Positions 17,389-26,460 of a stretch of 64,000 nucleotides of DNA are shown here, piece after piece; within the stretch, counting starts at the first letter, position 1, and each line of letters starts with the position of its first letter. The DNA is from an uncultured Lachnospiraceae bacterium (lineage in GTDB: Bacteria > Bacillota > Clostridia > Lachnospirales > Lachnospiraceae), in assembly GCA_949076555.1 (NCBI GenBank), contig CARUOB010000007.1, positions 532-64,531 of the forward strand, read 5' to 3'. The notes under the pieces were generated by a model, which searched no databases, was not told the origin of the DNA, and saw only the letters and a program-made list of their open reading frames with translations. The position numbers were made by a program, and so were the translations under genes.

Positions 17389-18330
17389 ATCAAGTCCCTT
17401 CGCCTCATCACACCCCAGAATCATATTCATACATTGGATGGCCGCGCCGGACGCGCCTTTCCCCAAATTATCGAACTGCGAGGATACCACAATGCGTTCC
17501 TCGTTCCCCGTCGCATAAATCTTCAGCCCGTCCCATCCTGACAGCCCGTTTCCTGACAGAAATCCACTGGCCGCAGTCTCGTCATCCGAAGCGCTCACTT
17601 TGATAAACCGCTGGTTCTCATAATATTGTGCGTAAAAATGCAGCAATGATTCAGGTGTCTCCTTCTTTGTCAGCATATCCGCATAGAGCTGCACGGAAAC
17701 TACCATACCGCTGTAATAGTCATCAATGATCGGAGAAAATAAGGGCGTGCGCGTAAGCCCCGTGATTTTCTGCATCTCTTTTAAATGCTTGTGCTGCTGC
17801 GTCAGTGCGTATTCTCTTCCCGCCGACAGCTCTTTGGGCCTGTCCGCACTCTCATAAGCCGCTATCACTTTCTTTCCGGCTCCGCTGTAGCCGGAAATCG
17901 CGAAGCTGCTTACCGGATAATCTTTGGGAAGAATCCCTCCCGCGACTAACGGATACACCAGCGAGATAAACCCGGTGGCATAGCACCCCGGAACCGCGAC
18001 CCGCTTTCCCTCCTTGATGGCGGACCTATGAGCGGCCGATAACTCCGGGAAACCATAAGCCCATCCTTCCTCCGTCCGGTGCGCCGTGGATGTGTCGATG
18101 ATTACCGTATCCGCCTTTTCCGCCAGCATGACGGATTCCCTCGCCGCCGCATCCGGCAGACACAGGAATGCGATATCCGCGGCATGAATCATTTTCTTTC
18201 TCTCCTCCGGGTCTTTCCTGCGCTCCGGACTGATGTGCAAAAGCTCTATATCGTCACGTTTTTGAAAACGCTCGTTAATTCTTAATCCTGTCGTTCCTTC
18301 GCTTCCGTCAATAAACACTTTCGTCTTCAT
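17383..18330 (-). CDS. argC: N-acetyl-gamma-glutamyl-phosphate reductase (type 2)
   Basis: A 315-residue ArgC that reduces N-acetylglutamyl phosphate to the semialdehyde in arginine synthesis. The NADP-binding start MKTKVFIDGSEGTTG and the active-site cysteine C116 in VPGCYATGF identify the shorter type 2 form. The start is the ATG at 18330; a TTG directly before it is a less likely start. No other arginine gene is in the window, so the gene is an orphan within glycan genes. It has its own promoter (18370-18398). Type 2 proteins are sometimes wrongly placed, but the motifs support ArgC well. Confidence 0.92.
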   Translation of the reverse strand: MKTKVFIDGSEGTTGLRINERFQKRDDIELLHISPERRKDPEERKKMIHAADIAFLCLPDAAARESVMLAEKADTVIIDTSTAHRTEEGWAYGFPELSAAHRSAIKEGKRVAVPGCYATGFISLVYPLVAGGILPKDYPVSSFAISGYSGAGKKVIAAYESADRPKELSAGREYALTQQHKHLKEMQKITGLTRTPLFSPIIDDYYSGMVVSVQLYADMLTKKETPESLLHFYAQYYENQRFIKVSASDDETAASGFLSGNGLSGWDGLKIYATGNEERIVVSSQFDNLGKGASGAAIQCMNMILGCDEAKGLDL

Positions 18331-18364
18331 CAAATATGCGTTTCCTTTCCATTAAAAGTATATT

Positions 18365-18377
18365 TGTAAATTTTACA
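18365..18377. promoter_or_regulatory. 13-bp palindrome over the argC -10 box
   Basis: TGTAAATTTTACA is a perfect odd-length palindrome covering the -10 box. It is a candidate operator; it does not closely match the ARG-box consensus I know, so the regulator is unknown. Confidence 0.4.
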
Positions 18378-18398
18378 TCGTACCCGCCCATAAATCAA
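18370..18398 (-). promoter_or_regulatory. argC promoter
   Basis: On the minus strand: TTGATT, exactly 17 bp, TAAAAT, about 40 bp upstream of the ATG at 18330. A GGAAAGGAAA ribosome site lies between promoter and start. Confidence 0.75.
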
Positions 18399-18457
18399 CA
18401 CAATATATTGACGCGATTTTGTTCTATATTTGTAACAGTTCAACCATATTGGCTCCC

Positions 18458-20119
18458 TTATTCCTTTCCGGCACGCATACCCATCTGCGCCACCGCCAAA
18501 AACAATGGCAGCGCATACCAAAAAAACAGCACATATCTGGGCAGATAAGTGGGCCCCAGAAGCACCGTAAGCCAGATAAGGAAAATCGGCAAAAAGGGAT
18601 ACAGCAATTCATATCGCCTGTTATTCAACAGCCACGCAAACAGGAACGCATAGATCCAGAACATGGCTCCCGGGGAAAACAGCCACGAAACAATCGGCAC
18701 CTTCTCCTTCCAGACTTCCAATGACAGCTTCCGGTACACTTCGTCGAGCCACGGGATTTTGCTCTCCCTGACGCCCGGCAGTTCCACCTCGTAGCCGAAA
18801 TAGGAATTATCTTTATAGGTAAAGGTAAAAACCGTATTTCCTCCGTACACGTTAATTACCGTGTCAGGATACCAGAATCCGTACGATGTCATCCACCATG
18901 CATTCAGATAAATCAAGGGTTTTTTCATGCCGACACGCAGCCATAGCCCTGCATATTTCCCCTTATCCCGCGCGAAAGCCTCATTGTCAAAACGATATTT
19001 TACCGGGTCGGAAAGCCTCGGTGTATACAGGGAAAGCGCCTCCTCGCTCAAGACCTCGTGGAGCGTTTCAAGATCCGCTTCGGAAAAAACCTCCGGCGCA
19101 TACTGATAGGTTCTGGCAAGCTGTTGGATCGGCACGGTCAAAAGCTCCTGATATTCGGAGTCGTCCGCGTGGAGCGCCGCTTTCAGGCCGCCGTTCACAA
19201 GCATACACCCTGCCACCGCGCAAACTGCCAGAAGAAGCAGACGCCCCCGCCCCTTTTTCTGCAAAATAAACAGAAAGGGAATCATCACCAGAAAGGCGTA
19301 AAACCCATTGTTGCGAAGAAGCATCATACCCATCCCGCTGACCACAAAGAGAACCTGCCAGCCCTTTTTCTCAAAAAATGCCTCCCCCGTTCCCATCTCC
19401 AGCAGGCAGACGAGCAAAAGCAGCAGGGCAAGCGTAAACAGCGCGTCCTTGGCAGAGCAGAGCGTAAACATCACCACAGTCGGGAACAGTCCCAGCCATA
19501 CAAGGCCTGTCAGCCGCAAAACGCGGGGCACTCTTTTTTTTCGAAGATAGGAGAACAGAAACGTGAAAACGCCCGCCGCCAGAACCATCTGAAAAACCAT
19601 GTAGCAGGCGATACCCAGATTATAGGAACCCGTCAATTTATGAACGCCACAGATCATTCCGCCAAGGAGCAGCACATGCACAAGCGGATGATGCGTAGAA
19701 AAGACCCTAGTGGCCACCTGTATATATTCATCCTGCGCGTCGTATACAAAGAATCCCGGATATACCGCCAAAAACACAGGCAGCCAGCACAAAAGAAGAA
19801 AAAGGAAGGAAAGGACGTCCGCATATCTGCCCGCCCTTTCAGTAACACTTGTTATTGTTTGGGATGGTTTTCTTCCTGCCCTGCGCTCCCTCTTTCCCAG
19901 CGAATCAATCAGCCGCCACAAGAGGCGCACCATCCCCGTAAACAGGATGCCAAGCGTCACCAGCAAAAGCCATAACGTCACATCCTTTATATCCACATTC
20001 TCCACGCTGTCAAGCCGCGCGCCAAACAGTACCGCCGCCGAAAACAAAAAGGAAAAAACGCCCGCAATCAGAAGACTTCTGCTTTCGCTCTTTTTTTTGT
20101 CACTTTGCATCTCTCTCAT
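18458..20119 (-). CDS. Multi-pass membrane protein, DUF6020-like GT-C candidate
   Basis: A protein of about 553 residues with roughly 11-13 membrane helices. The first outer loop, YPGFFVYDAQDEYIQ, followed by a conserved THHPLVH motif, fits the DUF6020 group of Clostridia as I recall it and resembles the acidic loop of GT-C glycosyltransferases. The start is ambiguous: GTG at 20125, ATG at 20119 or ATG at 20110; I chose 20119 because AGAGAG lies 7 nt upstream. It overlaps the GtrB-like gene, so the pair may act as lipid-sugar maker and outer-face transferase. Confidence 0.72.
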   Translation of the reverse strand: MREMQSDKKKSESRSLLIAGVFSFLFSAAVLFGARLDSVENVDIKDVTLWLLLVTLGILFTGMVRLLWRLIDSLGKRERRAGRKPSQTITSVTERAGRYADVLSFLFLLLCWLPVFLAVYPGFFVYDAQDEYIQVATRVFSTHHPLVHVLLLGGMICGVHKLTGSYNLGIACYMVFQMVLAAGVFTFLFSYLRKKRVPRVLRLTGLVWLGLFPTVVMFTLCSAKDALFTLALLLLLVCLLEMGTGEAFFEKKGWQVLFVVSGMGMMLLRNNGFYAFLVMIPFLFILQKKGRGRLLLLAVCAVAGCMLVNGGLKAALHADDSEYQELLTVPIQQLARTYQYAPEVFSEADLETLHEVLSEEALSLYTPRLSDPVKYRFDNEAFARDKGKYAGLWLRVGMKKPLIYLNAWWMTSYGFWYPDTVINVYGGNTVFTFTYKDNSYFGYEVELPGVRESKIPWLDEVYRKLSLEVWKEKVPIVSWLFSPGAMFWIYAFLFAWLLNNRRYELLYPFLPIFLIWLTVLLGPTYLPRYVLFFWYALPLFLAVAQMGMRAGKE

Positions 20120-21041
20120 CCACACACTCTCTGATCACATACTGGGGGGAATTGTTCATGGAAATATAAATCCGCCCGATGTACTCACCGATAATCCCCA
20201 GCATCAGAAGAATCAACCCGCAGAAAAATACGATCGACGCCATCAGCGCGCTGAAACCAACCGGCACTGCCGGGTTTAAAAACTTTTTTGCCACCGTATA
20301 AATGCCGTAAAGAAATCCGCAGCAGGCGGAGACTATCCCGATCACCGTGGCAATCCGCAAAGGCTTTACACTGAAAGCCGTGAACCCGTTAAACCACAGC
20401 CCCAAGAGCTTTCCAATCGTATAACCGGAAGTCCCGATCTCACGCTCTCTGTGGGTCACTTCCACATTTGCGATTTTTTTCGTGGCGCGGAGCACCAGCC
20501 CGATCACATAGGGATAGGGGTTTTCATAGCGGACTAACTCCTTCGCGATAAACCCTCTCATGGCGAAATAACTGGAAATATAGAGTTCCTTGGGCTTACC
20601 CAGCATAACTCTGGTCATCAGCTCATTGACTTTGCTTCCGAAGTTCCGAAAAGCCGAGTGCTGTTTCTGCGCATATTTCGCATAAACCACATCATAACCT
20701 TCTTCCAGTTTCGCAAGCAGTTTTCCGACTTCCTCCGCGGGCGTCTGCCCGTCGTCATCCAGACAGACCACCACCTCGCCGCGCACATGGCGAAATCCCG
20801 CCATAAGGGCTGCGTGCTGTCCGAAATTTCTGGCCAGATTCACACCGCAGATATCCCCCCGCCCCGCGCACAATCCGCGGATTACATCGAAGGTATTGTC
20901 CGGTGAAGCGTCATTGACAAGCACTATCTCATACGCATACCCGGGCTGCTCCTTCATCGCCCTATCAATCTCTTCCACCACCCTGCCAACGGTCTGCGCC
21001 GACCGGTAGCAGGGAATCACAAAACTGACCAACTGCTTCAT
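20100..21041 (-). CDS. Glycosyltransferase family 2, GtrB/DPM1-like
   Basis: A 313-residue polyprenyl-phosphate glycosyltransferase. The GT-A domain has FVIPCYRSAQTV, VNDASPDNT and the DxD-type LDDDGQTP; two membrane helices follow near the C-terminus. Such enzymes make undecaprenyl-phosphate sugars for transfer on the outer face. The start is the ATG at 21041, with GGAG 6 nt upstream and an ATGA overlap with the GNAT gene; a 40-codon longer frame is not supported. Its likely cargo is the amino-sugar made by the upstream wecE product, by inference from operon order. Confidence 0.9.
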   Translation of the reverse strand: MKQLVSFVIPCYRSAQTVGRVVEEIDRAMKEQPGYAYEIVLVNDASPDNTFDVIRGLCAGRGDICGVNLARNFGQHAALMAGFRHVRGEVVVCLDDDGQTPAEEVGKLLAKLEEGYDVVYAKYAQKQHSAFRNFGSKVNELMTRVMLGKPKELYISSYFAMRGFIAKELVRYENPYPYVIGLVLRATKKIANVEVTHREREIGTSGYTIGKLLGLWFNGFTAFSVKPLRIATVIGIVSACCGFLYGIYTVAKKFLNPAVPVGFSALMASIVFFCGLILLMLGIIGEYIGRIYISMNNSPQYVIRECVDERDAK

Positions 21042-21688
21042 CTTTTCTCCGTTCCGAGGCGTTTTCTTCTCTCCCACGCGCTGCGCTCTGTCTCCATAAA
21101 GAAAACCTCTCTTTCCCCCTGTTCCAGACTGACCGTTTCGCGCCTGTCCTCTATCAGGCAAAATCCCGCTTTCTCATAGCTTTTCCATGCCCCCGCATTG
21201 CCCTCCACAAAGCGCAGAAATATTTTTTTCAATTCCAGTTTCTCAAATCCATATGCCAGTATCAGCTTCGCCGCCGCCGTGCCGTACCCTCTGCCAAGCG
21301 CATCCTCCTCACCGATGAAAACGCCGTACTCGGCCGTCCCCGTCTCCCTGTCAATGTCCCGCAGATAGACGCTGCCGATTTCCCTGCAGACCCTTGCTTC
21401 CTCCGATTCACACGTCTTTTCCGTACAGGTTTTCACATGTTCCGCTTCACGCTTCTGCGCGTTACCGTTCTTTTCCCGCGGACAATCCTGAGAAGCCGTC
21501 AGACAAATGATAAACTGCGCCACATGGCCCGGCTCCACCTGCTCATGAAACCACGCCATATGGCTTTCCTCCGTAAACGGTTTCTGGTAAATAAAATTTT
21601 TTCTCACGAACTCTTTGTTGCGCCATGCCACGATCTTCGCCGTATCCGCCGCTGTGATCGGCCTCAGATGCACCTTTTCTGCGATCAT
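21038..21688 (-). CDS. GNAT N-acetyltransferase (RimJ/RimL/PseH type)
   Basis: A 216-residue GNAT. The N-terminus (LRPITAADTAKIVAWRNKEFV) is typical of sugar or ribosomal-protein acetyltransferases, and the acetyl-CoA loop is EEDALGRGYGTAAAKL. Following wecE in a coupled operon (ATGA overlaps at both ends), it most likely acetylates the 4-amino group of dTDP-Fuc4N, a WecD-like job. It could also serve as the missing PseH of the pseudaminic acid block, acting in trans. Residues ~64-103 are a hydrophilic Lys/Glu/Cys-containing insertion not expected in the fold. Confidence 0.8.
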   Translation of the reverse strand: MIAEKVHLRPITAADTAKIVAWRNKEFVRKNFIYQKPFTEESHMAWFHEQVEPGHVAQFIICLTASQDCPREKNGNAQKREAEHVKTCTEKTCESEEARVCREIGSVYLRDIDRETGTAEYGVFIGEEDALGRGYGTAAAKLILAYGFEKLELKKIFLRFVEGNAGAWKSYEKAGFCLIEDRRETVSLEQGEREVFFMETERSAWERRKRLGTEKR

Positions 21689-23607
21689 TTTTCTCTCTCC
21701 ACCGGAATCACCTGATACACGCCATAGCGATCCCCTATCCTGTCATATTCCTCCACATATACGTCCAGCCCCTTTTCCGCATAGGGCGCCTCGAGCCACG
21801 CAAGTCCCCGCAGACGCACTTCCTCATCCGACATGATAAACGCTGCCTTCCCTGTCAAAAGCGCATCCGCCGCTTCCTCTATCCCAAAAGCCGCAAGTTT
21901 TTTCCGGTACAACTGGCTCTTGCACATCCATCCCCCGGCAATGTCATAGTTTGCAAGCGCATGTTCCCTATATGCCAAGAGCTTTCCCGAAAAGGCCACG
22001 GTCGAATAGACATCCTCCAAATAGAACGTGTCCGGGTGCGCCCTGCAGTACGCGTCTATGGCCTCCCAATCTCTGTTGGTCTCCTGCCGCCTCGCCTGAT
22101 CGGCCTGTACTGCCGGAAACCCTTTCCACAATCCCCACAGGCAAAGGACAAGTAACACTGCCCCCGCGCCGAAAAAAAGCGTTCGCCCTGCTTTCTCCGG
22201 TGCCTTTTCCGCAGAGCGCATCCCCCGCCGCAAATGCCACAAAAACATCCCCGCCAGCAGGCAAAACTCCACCAGATAAAGGGGATGGGTTATCCGCTCA
22301 GGGTCCCGCCCCCTGATCAGAACAAACATCCACAAGCTGCTTCTCACCAGAAAAATCAGAGCAAGCTGCAGCGCAGCGGCAAACAAATCTACCATATCCC
22401 GCCGCAATAAAATAACTATCGCTATTATATTTATCCCATACCCGAAAAACACCAGCAGATTATAGGGCGCGTCACCACCGTGAACACTTCTGTAACGGTA
22501 CAGCAAAAGTTTTTCCCTAAAAACCGCTCCCCAGTCTCTCTCTGCGCCCACATGCTCCTTCGCATAGGCCGCCACGTCCGAAAGCATCTGTGCGTCGATG
22601 CGCTCGTCAAGACCGAAATTGTAGTTTTCCAGCAGAATTTGCGAGCCAGTTGAAACGCCAAGCGCCTCTAAGTCCGCATCGAACCGCTCCTCCGTCAACA
22701 CTTGGGGATAAAAATCATAAATCGTCGTCCTATCGTTGAAAAACTGCCTGAACTCCCGCCACTCTCCGCCGTAGGCAAGACTGTCCGCCCCTATGAAAAC
22801 CCCCATCCCTGCAAGGAGAAGCAGGAACAGGCCACCATATTTTTGCAGATTTTTTTTCTCAAAAACAGGTCTGTCCGCCCACCAGCAAAAAAGCCCCGCA
22901 AGCCCCAGAAACGGCAGTGTAAGAAGCGCCATCTCCGATCGCAGCTGAAGGGCAAGCAGGAAGAGAAACAAAGCAGGCAGACTTCCTTTCAGAAATGCTT
23001 TCACAGACAAGGCGCCATCCGCCCTCCCGAAAAGCGCGCCTCCCGGCATGGTCAGGAACAGAAAGACAGCCGCGCCCACAAGCATACCACATGTTATTGT
23101 ATACTGAACATTCACCATGTGAGGCAGCCATATCCCCCACTGGAATATGACCAGCATGAAGAGGCAGAACATCTTCCCCGCAATACACCGCACACCCGCG
23201 CCGTTTCCTGTGGCACCCCGTGCGCTGTCTCCTGCCATATCTCCCGCTATGTCAATGCCCATCCGCTCCCGCTTCTTTACACATAGCGCATCGGCAAGCG
23301 TACACAGTCTGACGCCGGCCAAAAAGAAACAGCCGAACTGACACAGGAACAAAAACGCCCCGTACCACGGAAAAGAGCCATGCATCCGATAGCAAAGCGC
23401 AAGCAAAACGCCAAGCGGATAGAGCGTCTGCATGTTGTGGCCGTCCGGAGCGCCGCTGTAAACTCCCGACATAATATCCCGCATCATGGTATCGTCGTTC
23501 ATGTCGAAGTAAAAGTCAAAGAAAAGTCCCATCAGAAGCGCACCAGCTCCTATGGCCGCAAGCGTCAGTATGCAGTTTTCGCGTCCTCCCGTCTTTCTCT
23601 GTTCCAT
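21685..23607 (-). CDS. Large multi-pass membrane protein of the wecE operon
   Basis: A protein of about 640 residues with roughly 12 membrane helices. The first outer loop contains DMNDDTMMRDIMSG, an acidic motif in a GT-C-like position; the C-terminal 120 residues are soluble. I do not recognise a named family. The start is uncertain: GTG at 23664, ATG at 23616 or ATG at 23607; I prefer 23607 because GGAG lies 10 nt upstream. It overlaps the GNAT gene by ATGA. A 34-residue Gly/Ala/Asp-rich insertion lies between helices at 23175-23277. Confidence 0.7.
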   Translation of the reverse strand: MEQRKTGGRENCILTLAAIGAGALLMGLFFDFYFDMNDDTMMRDIMSGVYSGAPDGHNMQTLYPLGVLLALCYRMHGSFPWYGAFLFLCQFGCFFLAGVRLCTLADALCVKKRERMGIDIAGDMAGDSARGATGNGAGVRCIAGKMFCLFMLVIFQWGIWLPHMVNVQYTITCGMLVGAAVFLFLTMPGGALFGRADGALSVKAFLKGSLPALFLFLLALQLRSEMALLTLPFLGLAGLFCWWADRPVFEKKNLQKYGGLFLLLLAGMGVFIGADSLAYGGEWREFRQFFNDRTTIYDFYPQVLTEERFDADLEALGVSTGSQILLENYNFGLDERIDAQMLSDVAAYAKEHVGAERDWGAVFREKLLLYRYRSVHGGDAPYNLLVFFGYGINIIAIVILLRRDMVDLFAAALQLALIFLVRSSLWMFVLIRGRDPERITHPLYLVEFCLLAGMFLWHLRRGMRSAEKAPEKAGRTLFFGAGAVLLVLCLWGLWKGFPAVQADQARRQETNRDWEAIDAYCRAHPDTFYLEDVYSTVAFSGKLLAYREHALANYDIAGGWMCKSQLYRKKLAAFGIEEAADALLTGKAAFIMSDEEVRLRGLAWLEAPYAEKGLDVYVEEYDRIGDRYGVYQVIPVEREK

Positions 23608-23688
23608 CAACCACATACTCCAAACCGTTCCAAACTTCTGTCGGTTCTCTGGCAGGCTTACCACAAGCCGCCAGCTTTTACCGGTTCA

Positions 23689-24822
23689 TCAGTTTATCTC
23701 GTAAAACGCTTTCACCTGCTTTGCAATATATGTCGTCTCATCCGCCGTCAGCTTGTAGAACAGCGGCAAACGCAAGAGTCTCTCGCTCTCCTTCGTCGTG
23801 TACTTGTCCTCTCCATGGAACCGGCCAAACTTAATGCCTGCAGGCGCAGAGTGCAGCGGTACATAGTGGGAAGTGGGATAAATCCCTCTTTCCTTCAAAA
23901 ACCCATCCAGCCTTGTCCGCTCCTCCAAATCTTTCGTCTTTATATAGAACATATGTCCATTATGCGCGCAATACGCCGGAATATACGGCAGCTCGATCCT
24001 GCCTGTCTCCGCAAGCGGCGTAAGCAGTTCCCAATACTGGTTCCATCTTTCCATTCTGGCCTGCGTAATCTCCTCCGCCAGTTCCAGCTGCGCATACAGA
24101 TAGGCCGCGTTCATGTCGCTTGGCAGATACGAGGAACCCTGATTCTGCCAGCGGTATTTATCCACCTGCCCTCTGAAATACTTACTTCTGTCCGTGCCCT
24201 TTTCTCTGTAAATTTCCGCATCCTCAATATATTTTTCATCGCGGATCAGCAAGGCGCCGCCCTCTCCCATACTGAGGTTTTTCGTCTCGTGGAAACTGAA
24301 ACATCCAAACTCGCCAAAAGTGCCAAGCGGTTTCCCTTTATAGGAGGCCATAATGCCCTGCGCGGCGTCCTCCACCACCATGAGGCGGTGTCTTTTTGCA
24401 ATGTCCATAATGGAGTCCATCTCACACCCCACGCCCGCGTAATGCACCGGCGCAATCACTTTCGTGCGCTCCGTGATGGCATCCTCTATCAATTTTTCGT
24501 CTATGTTCATGGTGTCCGGCCGGATATCCACAAACACCGCTTTCGCGCCCCGCAGCACAAACGCGTCCGCTGTGGACACAAAAGTGTAGGAGGGCAGGAT
24601 CACCTCGTCCCCCGGCTTGATATCCGCCAAAAGTGCCGCCAGCTCCGTGGCGTGGGTACAGGAAGTGGTGAGCAGGCACTTGGCCGTGCCGGTCTGCGCC
24701 TCGATCCACTCGCTGCATTTTTTCGTAAAGGGGCCGTCGCCGCAAATCTTCTGATTTTCTACGGCCTCCTTCATGTATTCAAATTCTTTTCCCGTAAAAG
24801 GTGGGACATTAAAATTAATCAT
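23689..24822 (-). CDS. wecE: dTDP-4-amino-4,6-dideoxygalactose transaminase
   Basis: A 377-residue DegT-family aminotransferase very close to E. coli WecE/RffA as I remember it along its whole length (GDEVILPSYTFVSTADAFVLRG, FRGQVDKY, FHGEDKYTTKESERLLRLPLFY read in parts). The PLP-binding lysine is K181 in SFHETKN, and D152 is in VEDAAQG. It aminates dTDP-4-keto-6-deoxy-glucose to dTDP-Fuc4N. The dTDP-sugar supply genes rmlA and rmlB are not in this window. The gene heads a five-gene coupled unit and has its own extended -10 promoter about 110 bp upstream. Confidence 0.94.
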   Translation of the reverse strand: MINFNVPPFTGKEFEYMKEAVENQKICGDGPFTKKCSEWIEAQTGTAKCLLTTSCTHATELAALLADIKPGDEVILPSYTFVSTADAFVLRGAKAVFVDIRPDTMNIDEKLIEDAITERTKVIAPVHYAGVGCEMDSIMDIAKRHRLMVVEDAAQGIMASYKGKPLGTFGEFGCFSFHETKNLSMGEGGALLIRDEKYIEDAEIYREKGTDRSKYFRGQVDKYRWQNQGSSYLPSDMNAAYLYAQLELAEEITQARMERWNQYWELLTPLAETGRIELPYIPAYCAHNGHMFYIKTKDLEERTRLDGFLKERGIYPTSHYVPLHSAPAGIKFGRFHGEDKYTTKESERLLRLPLFYKLTADETTYIAKQVKAFYEIN

Positions 24823-24862
24823 GGTTTTCTCGCTTTCTCTTTCGCTCAGCCCTGCAATCTGT

Positions 24863-24889
24863 CAAAATTGAATGCAAGCATTCATTTTG
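24863..24889. repeat. Hairpin resembling part of repeat B
   Basis: CAAAATTGAATGC, an AA loop and GCATTCATTTTG form a 12-bp stem with one bulged base. It resembles the CAAATTCATGC/GCATGATTTG hairpin of repeat B copy 1, including the preceding CTGTC and the following CC. The surrounding ~100 bp do not align well, so it may be a decayed copy or a coincidence. Confidence 0.4.
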
Positions 24890-24928
24890 CCTTCTTGCGG
24901 AGTGGCACTGCTCATTGCCATCACGCAT

Positions 24929-24934
24929 AGTATA
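24929..24934 (-). promoter_or_regulatory. Extended -10 promoter of the wecE operon
   Basis: On the minus strand the sequence is GTGTGGTATACTATG, a TGG-extended TATACT box. No good -35 hexamer lies 17 bp upstream. The same TGTGGTATACT string occurs in the promoters at 26380 and 32144. Confidence 0.55.
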
Positions 24935-24954
24935 CCACACTGTGCGTTAAATTC

Positions 24955-26334
24955 CTACTCTGACAAAATCAGGTCGTCCCGGCTGTCGGCCAGTTCTTGC
25001 AGGCGGGGGCTGAATCCGCTCATGGAAAAGATACAGTACAGTTCTTTCCTGTTGTCCTTGTGCCACGGCACCCGCCGGGCTTTTTCCTGAAGTCGGTAAA
25101 ACACATCCACCTCTACCTGCCCGCTCCAATATTTACATTCCCCGAACAGGATAACGCCCTCTTCCTCGTTTAGCGCCACAACATCGATCTCCGTATTTTT
25201 GTCCCAATACCGCCCGATCTTCGAAAAATGACAGGGCAGGTCATTTCTCACCGCCAGCTCTTCTCGGCAGATATCCTCGTAGACGAAAGCTGCGTGGCTT
25301 CGCACAAAACTTTTCCTTATCTTTTCCATAACATATGTTGTGTTTCCCTGCTCGATATCCCCCTGATTGGAATAAATCATGGTGAACCAGAATCGGATAT
25401 AGTAATCTGTAATCCGGTAGAGACCCTTTTTGCTCTTTTCCGGATTTTCCTCCGTAACCGGCACCTCCCGCTGTACCAGGTCAAGCTCTATGAGAGTTTT
25501 CAGCGTTCTGGTCAGATCGGTGGCTTTTGCTTCCATAAAAGAGGCGATTTCCGACAGCTTCGTCCTCCCGAACGCAATGGCGCGCAGAACGGAAAAATAG
25601 CCGCCCACCTCCGCCACTTCCTGCTGCAACAGAAAATGTGGCTCCTCATACAGATAACCCGTGCGGTTTAGTATGTTTTCCTCAATGCCCGCAAAAATAT
25701 CCGAACAATCCGAGAAAGACTCGATATATTTGGGAACGCCGCCTGTCACCGCAAAGCGCTCGATCCGCTCTTTTCTGGACAAACCCGGAACAAATTTGCA
25801 GTAGTACCGAAACGGTATCTGCTTGAGACGAATCTGCGCCGTCCGCCTCCCATACAGCGGACTGTTGTAGGAAAGCGTCTGGGATACCATCATGGAAATG
25901 AGAGAGCCACACAGAATCACCATGACAGAACTTTTCATCAAAATCTCGTCCCATATCCTCTGAAAGACAGAAGGAAACGCCGGGTTTGCCTTTCCCAGAT
26001 ATTGAAACTCGTCTATAATCAAAACCGGCTTCGCCTCCCAGTGGCAGGAGACAATCGCCTTAAAAATGGTATCCCACCTGTCTGCGGACATCTCCGCCAG
26101 AAGGTCGCTATCGATAAAAGCCGCCGCCTTCTCCTGAAACGCGCTTCGGTTAAGCGCCTCCGCTTCCTGCGTAGCCAGAAAGTACAACGCCTTTTTTCTT
26201 TTCATAAATTCCGAGAGCAGCGTCGTCTTCCCCACCCGCCTCCGGCCGTATACAATGACCAGCGAAGCGCCTTTTTTTTCATATTCTTTTTCAAGCGTGC
26301 CGATCTCCAGCTCGCGGTCTACAAATTGTTCCAT
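24955..26334 (-). CDS. P-loop ATPase of the archaeal-ATPase/DUF234 type
   Basis: A 459-residue protein with an N-terminal AAA-like ATPase domain (Walker A GRRRVGKTT, Walker B VLIIDEFQYL), a middle winged-helix-like region (KLSEIASFMEAKATDLTRTL, about residues 265-310) and a C-terminal DUF234-type domain with a PD-(D/E)XK-like pattern (TEIDVVALNEEEGVILFGECKYW). Start 26334 is fixed by GGAGG about 6 nt upstream. These proteins are scattered in prokaryotes and poorly understood. It has no evident link to glycan synthesis and has its own promoter with tandem palindromes. Confidence 0.88.
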   Translation of the reverse strand: MEQFVDRELEIGTLEKEYEKKGASLVIVYGRRRVGKTTLLSEFMKRKKALYFLATQEAEALNRSAFQEKAAAFIDSDLLAEMSADRWDTIFKAIVSCHWEAKPVLIIDEFQYLGKANPAFPSVFQRIWDEILMKSSVMVILCGSLISMMVSQTLSYNSPLYGRRTAQIRLKQIPFRYYCKFVPGLSRKERIERFAVTGGVPKYIESFSDCSDIFAGIEENILNRTGYLYEEPHFLLQQEVAEVGGYFSVLRAIAFGRTKLSEIASFMEAKATDLTRTLKTLIELDLVQREVPVTEENPEKSKKGLYRITDYYIRFWFTMIYSNQGDIEQGNTTYVMEKIRKSFVRSHAAFVYEDICREELAVRNDLPCHFSKIGRYWDKNTEIDVVALNEEEGVILFGECKYWSGQVEVDVFYRLQEKARRVPWHKDNRKELYCIFSMSGFSPRLQELADSRDDLILSE

Positions 26335-26379
26335 ATACCCTCCGGACTGTCTGCGCCTTCTGCTATCCCCTATAAAAAG

Positions 26380-26407
26380 AGTATACCACAATTTATATGT
26401 TTGTAAA
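26380..26407 (-). promoter_or_regulatory. Promoter of the P-loop ATPase gene
   Basis: On the minus strand: TTTACA, 16 bp, TATACT, with TGG directly before the -10 box (extended -10). The -35 box lies within the first of two tandem palindromes. Confidence 0.7.
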
Positions 26408-26426
26408 CATTATGTTTGAAAACATA
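26397..26426. promoter_or_regulatory. Two tandem palindromic operator candidates
   Basis: ATGTTTGTAAACAT (26397-26410) and TATGTTTGAAAACATA (26411-26426) are adjacent palindromes sharing ATGTTT-NN-AAACAT, with centres 15 bp apart. The first covers the -35 box of the ATPase promoter. Their position is what a repressor would need; the ATPase itself carries a winged-helix-like region. Confidence 0.65.
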
Positions 26427-26460
26427 ATATTTCAATTCATAACTTTTTATATCCAACCTA

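Noticed and set aside
23380..24930. A 516-codon open frame on the plus strand opposite wecE
   Set aside because: It is antisense to a gene with strong family identity and full catalytic motifs; its translation has no recognisable domain and is rich in Arg, His and Leu, as expected for a shadow frame in a GC-rich gene.
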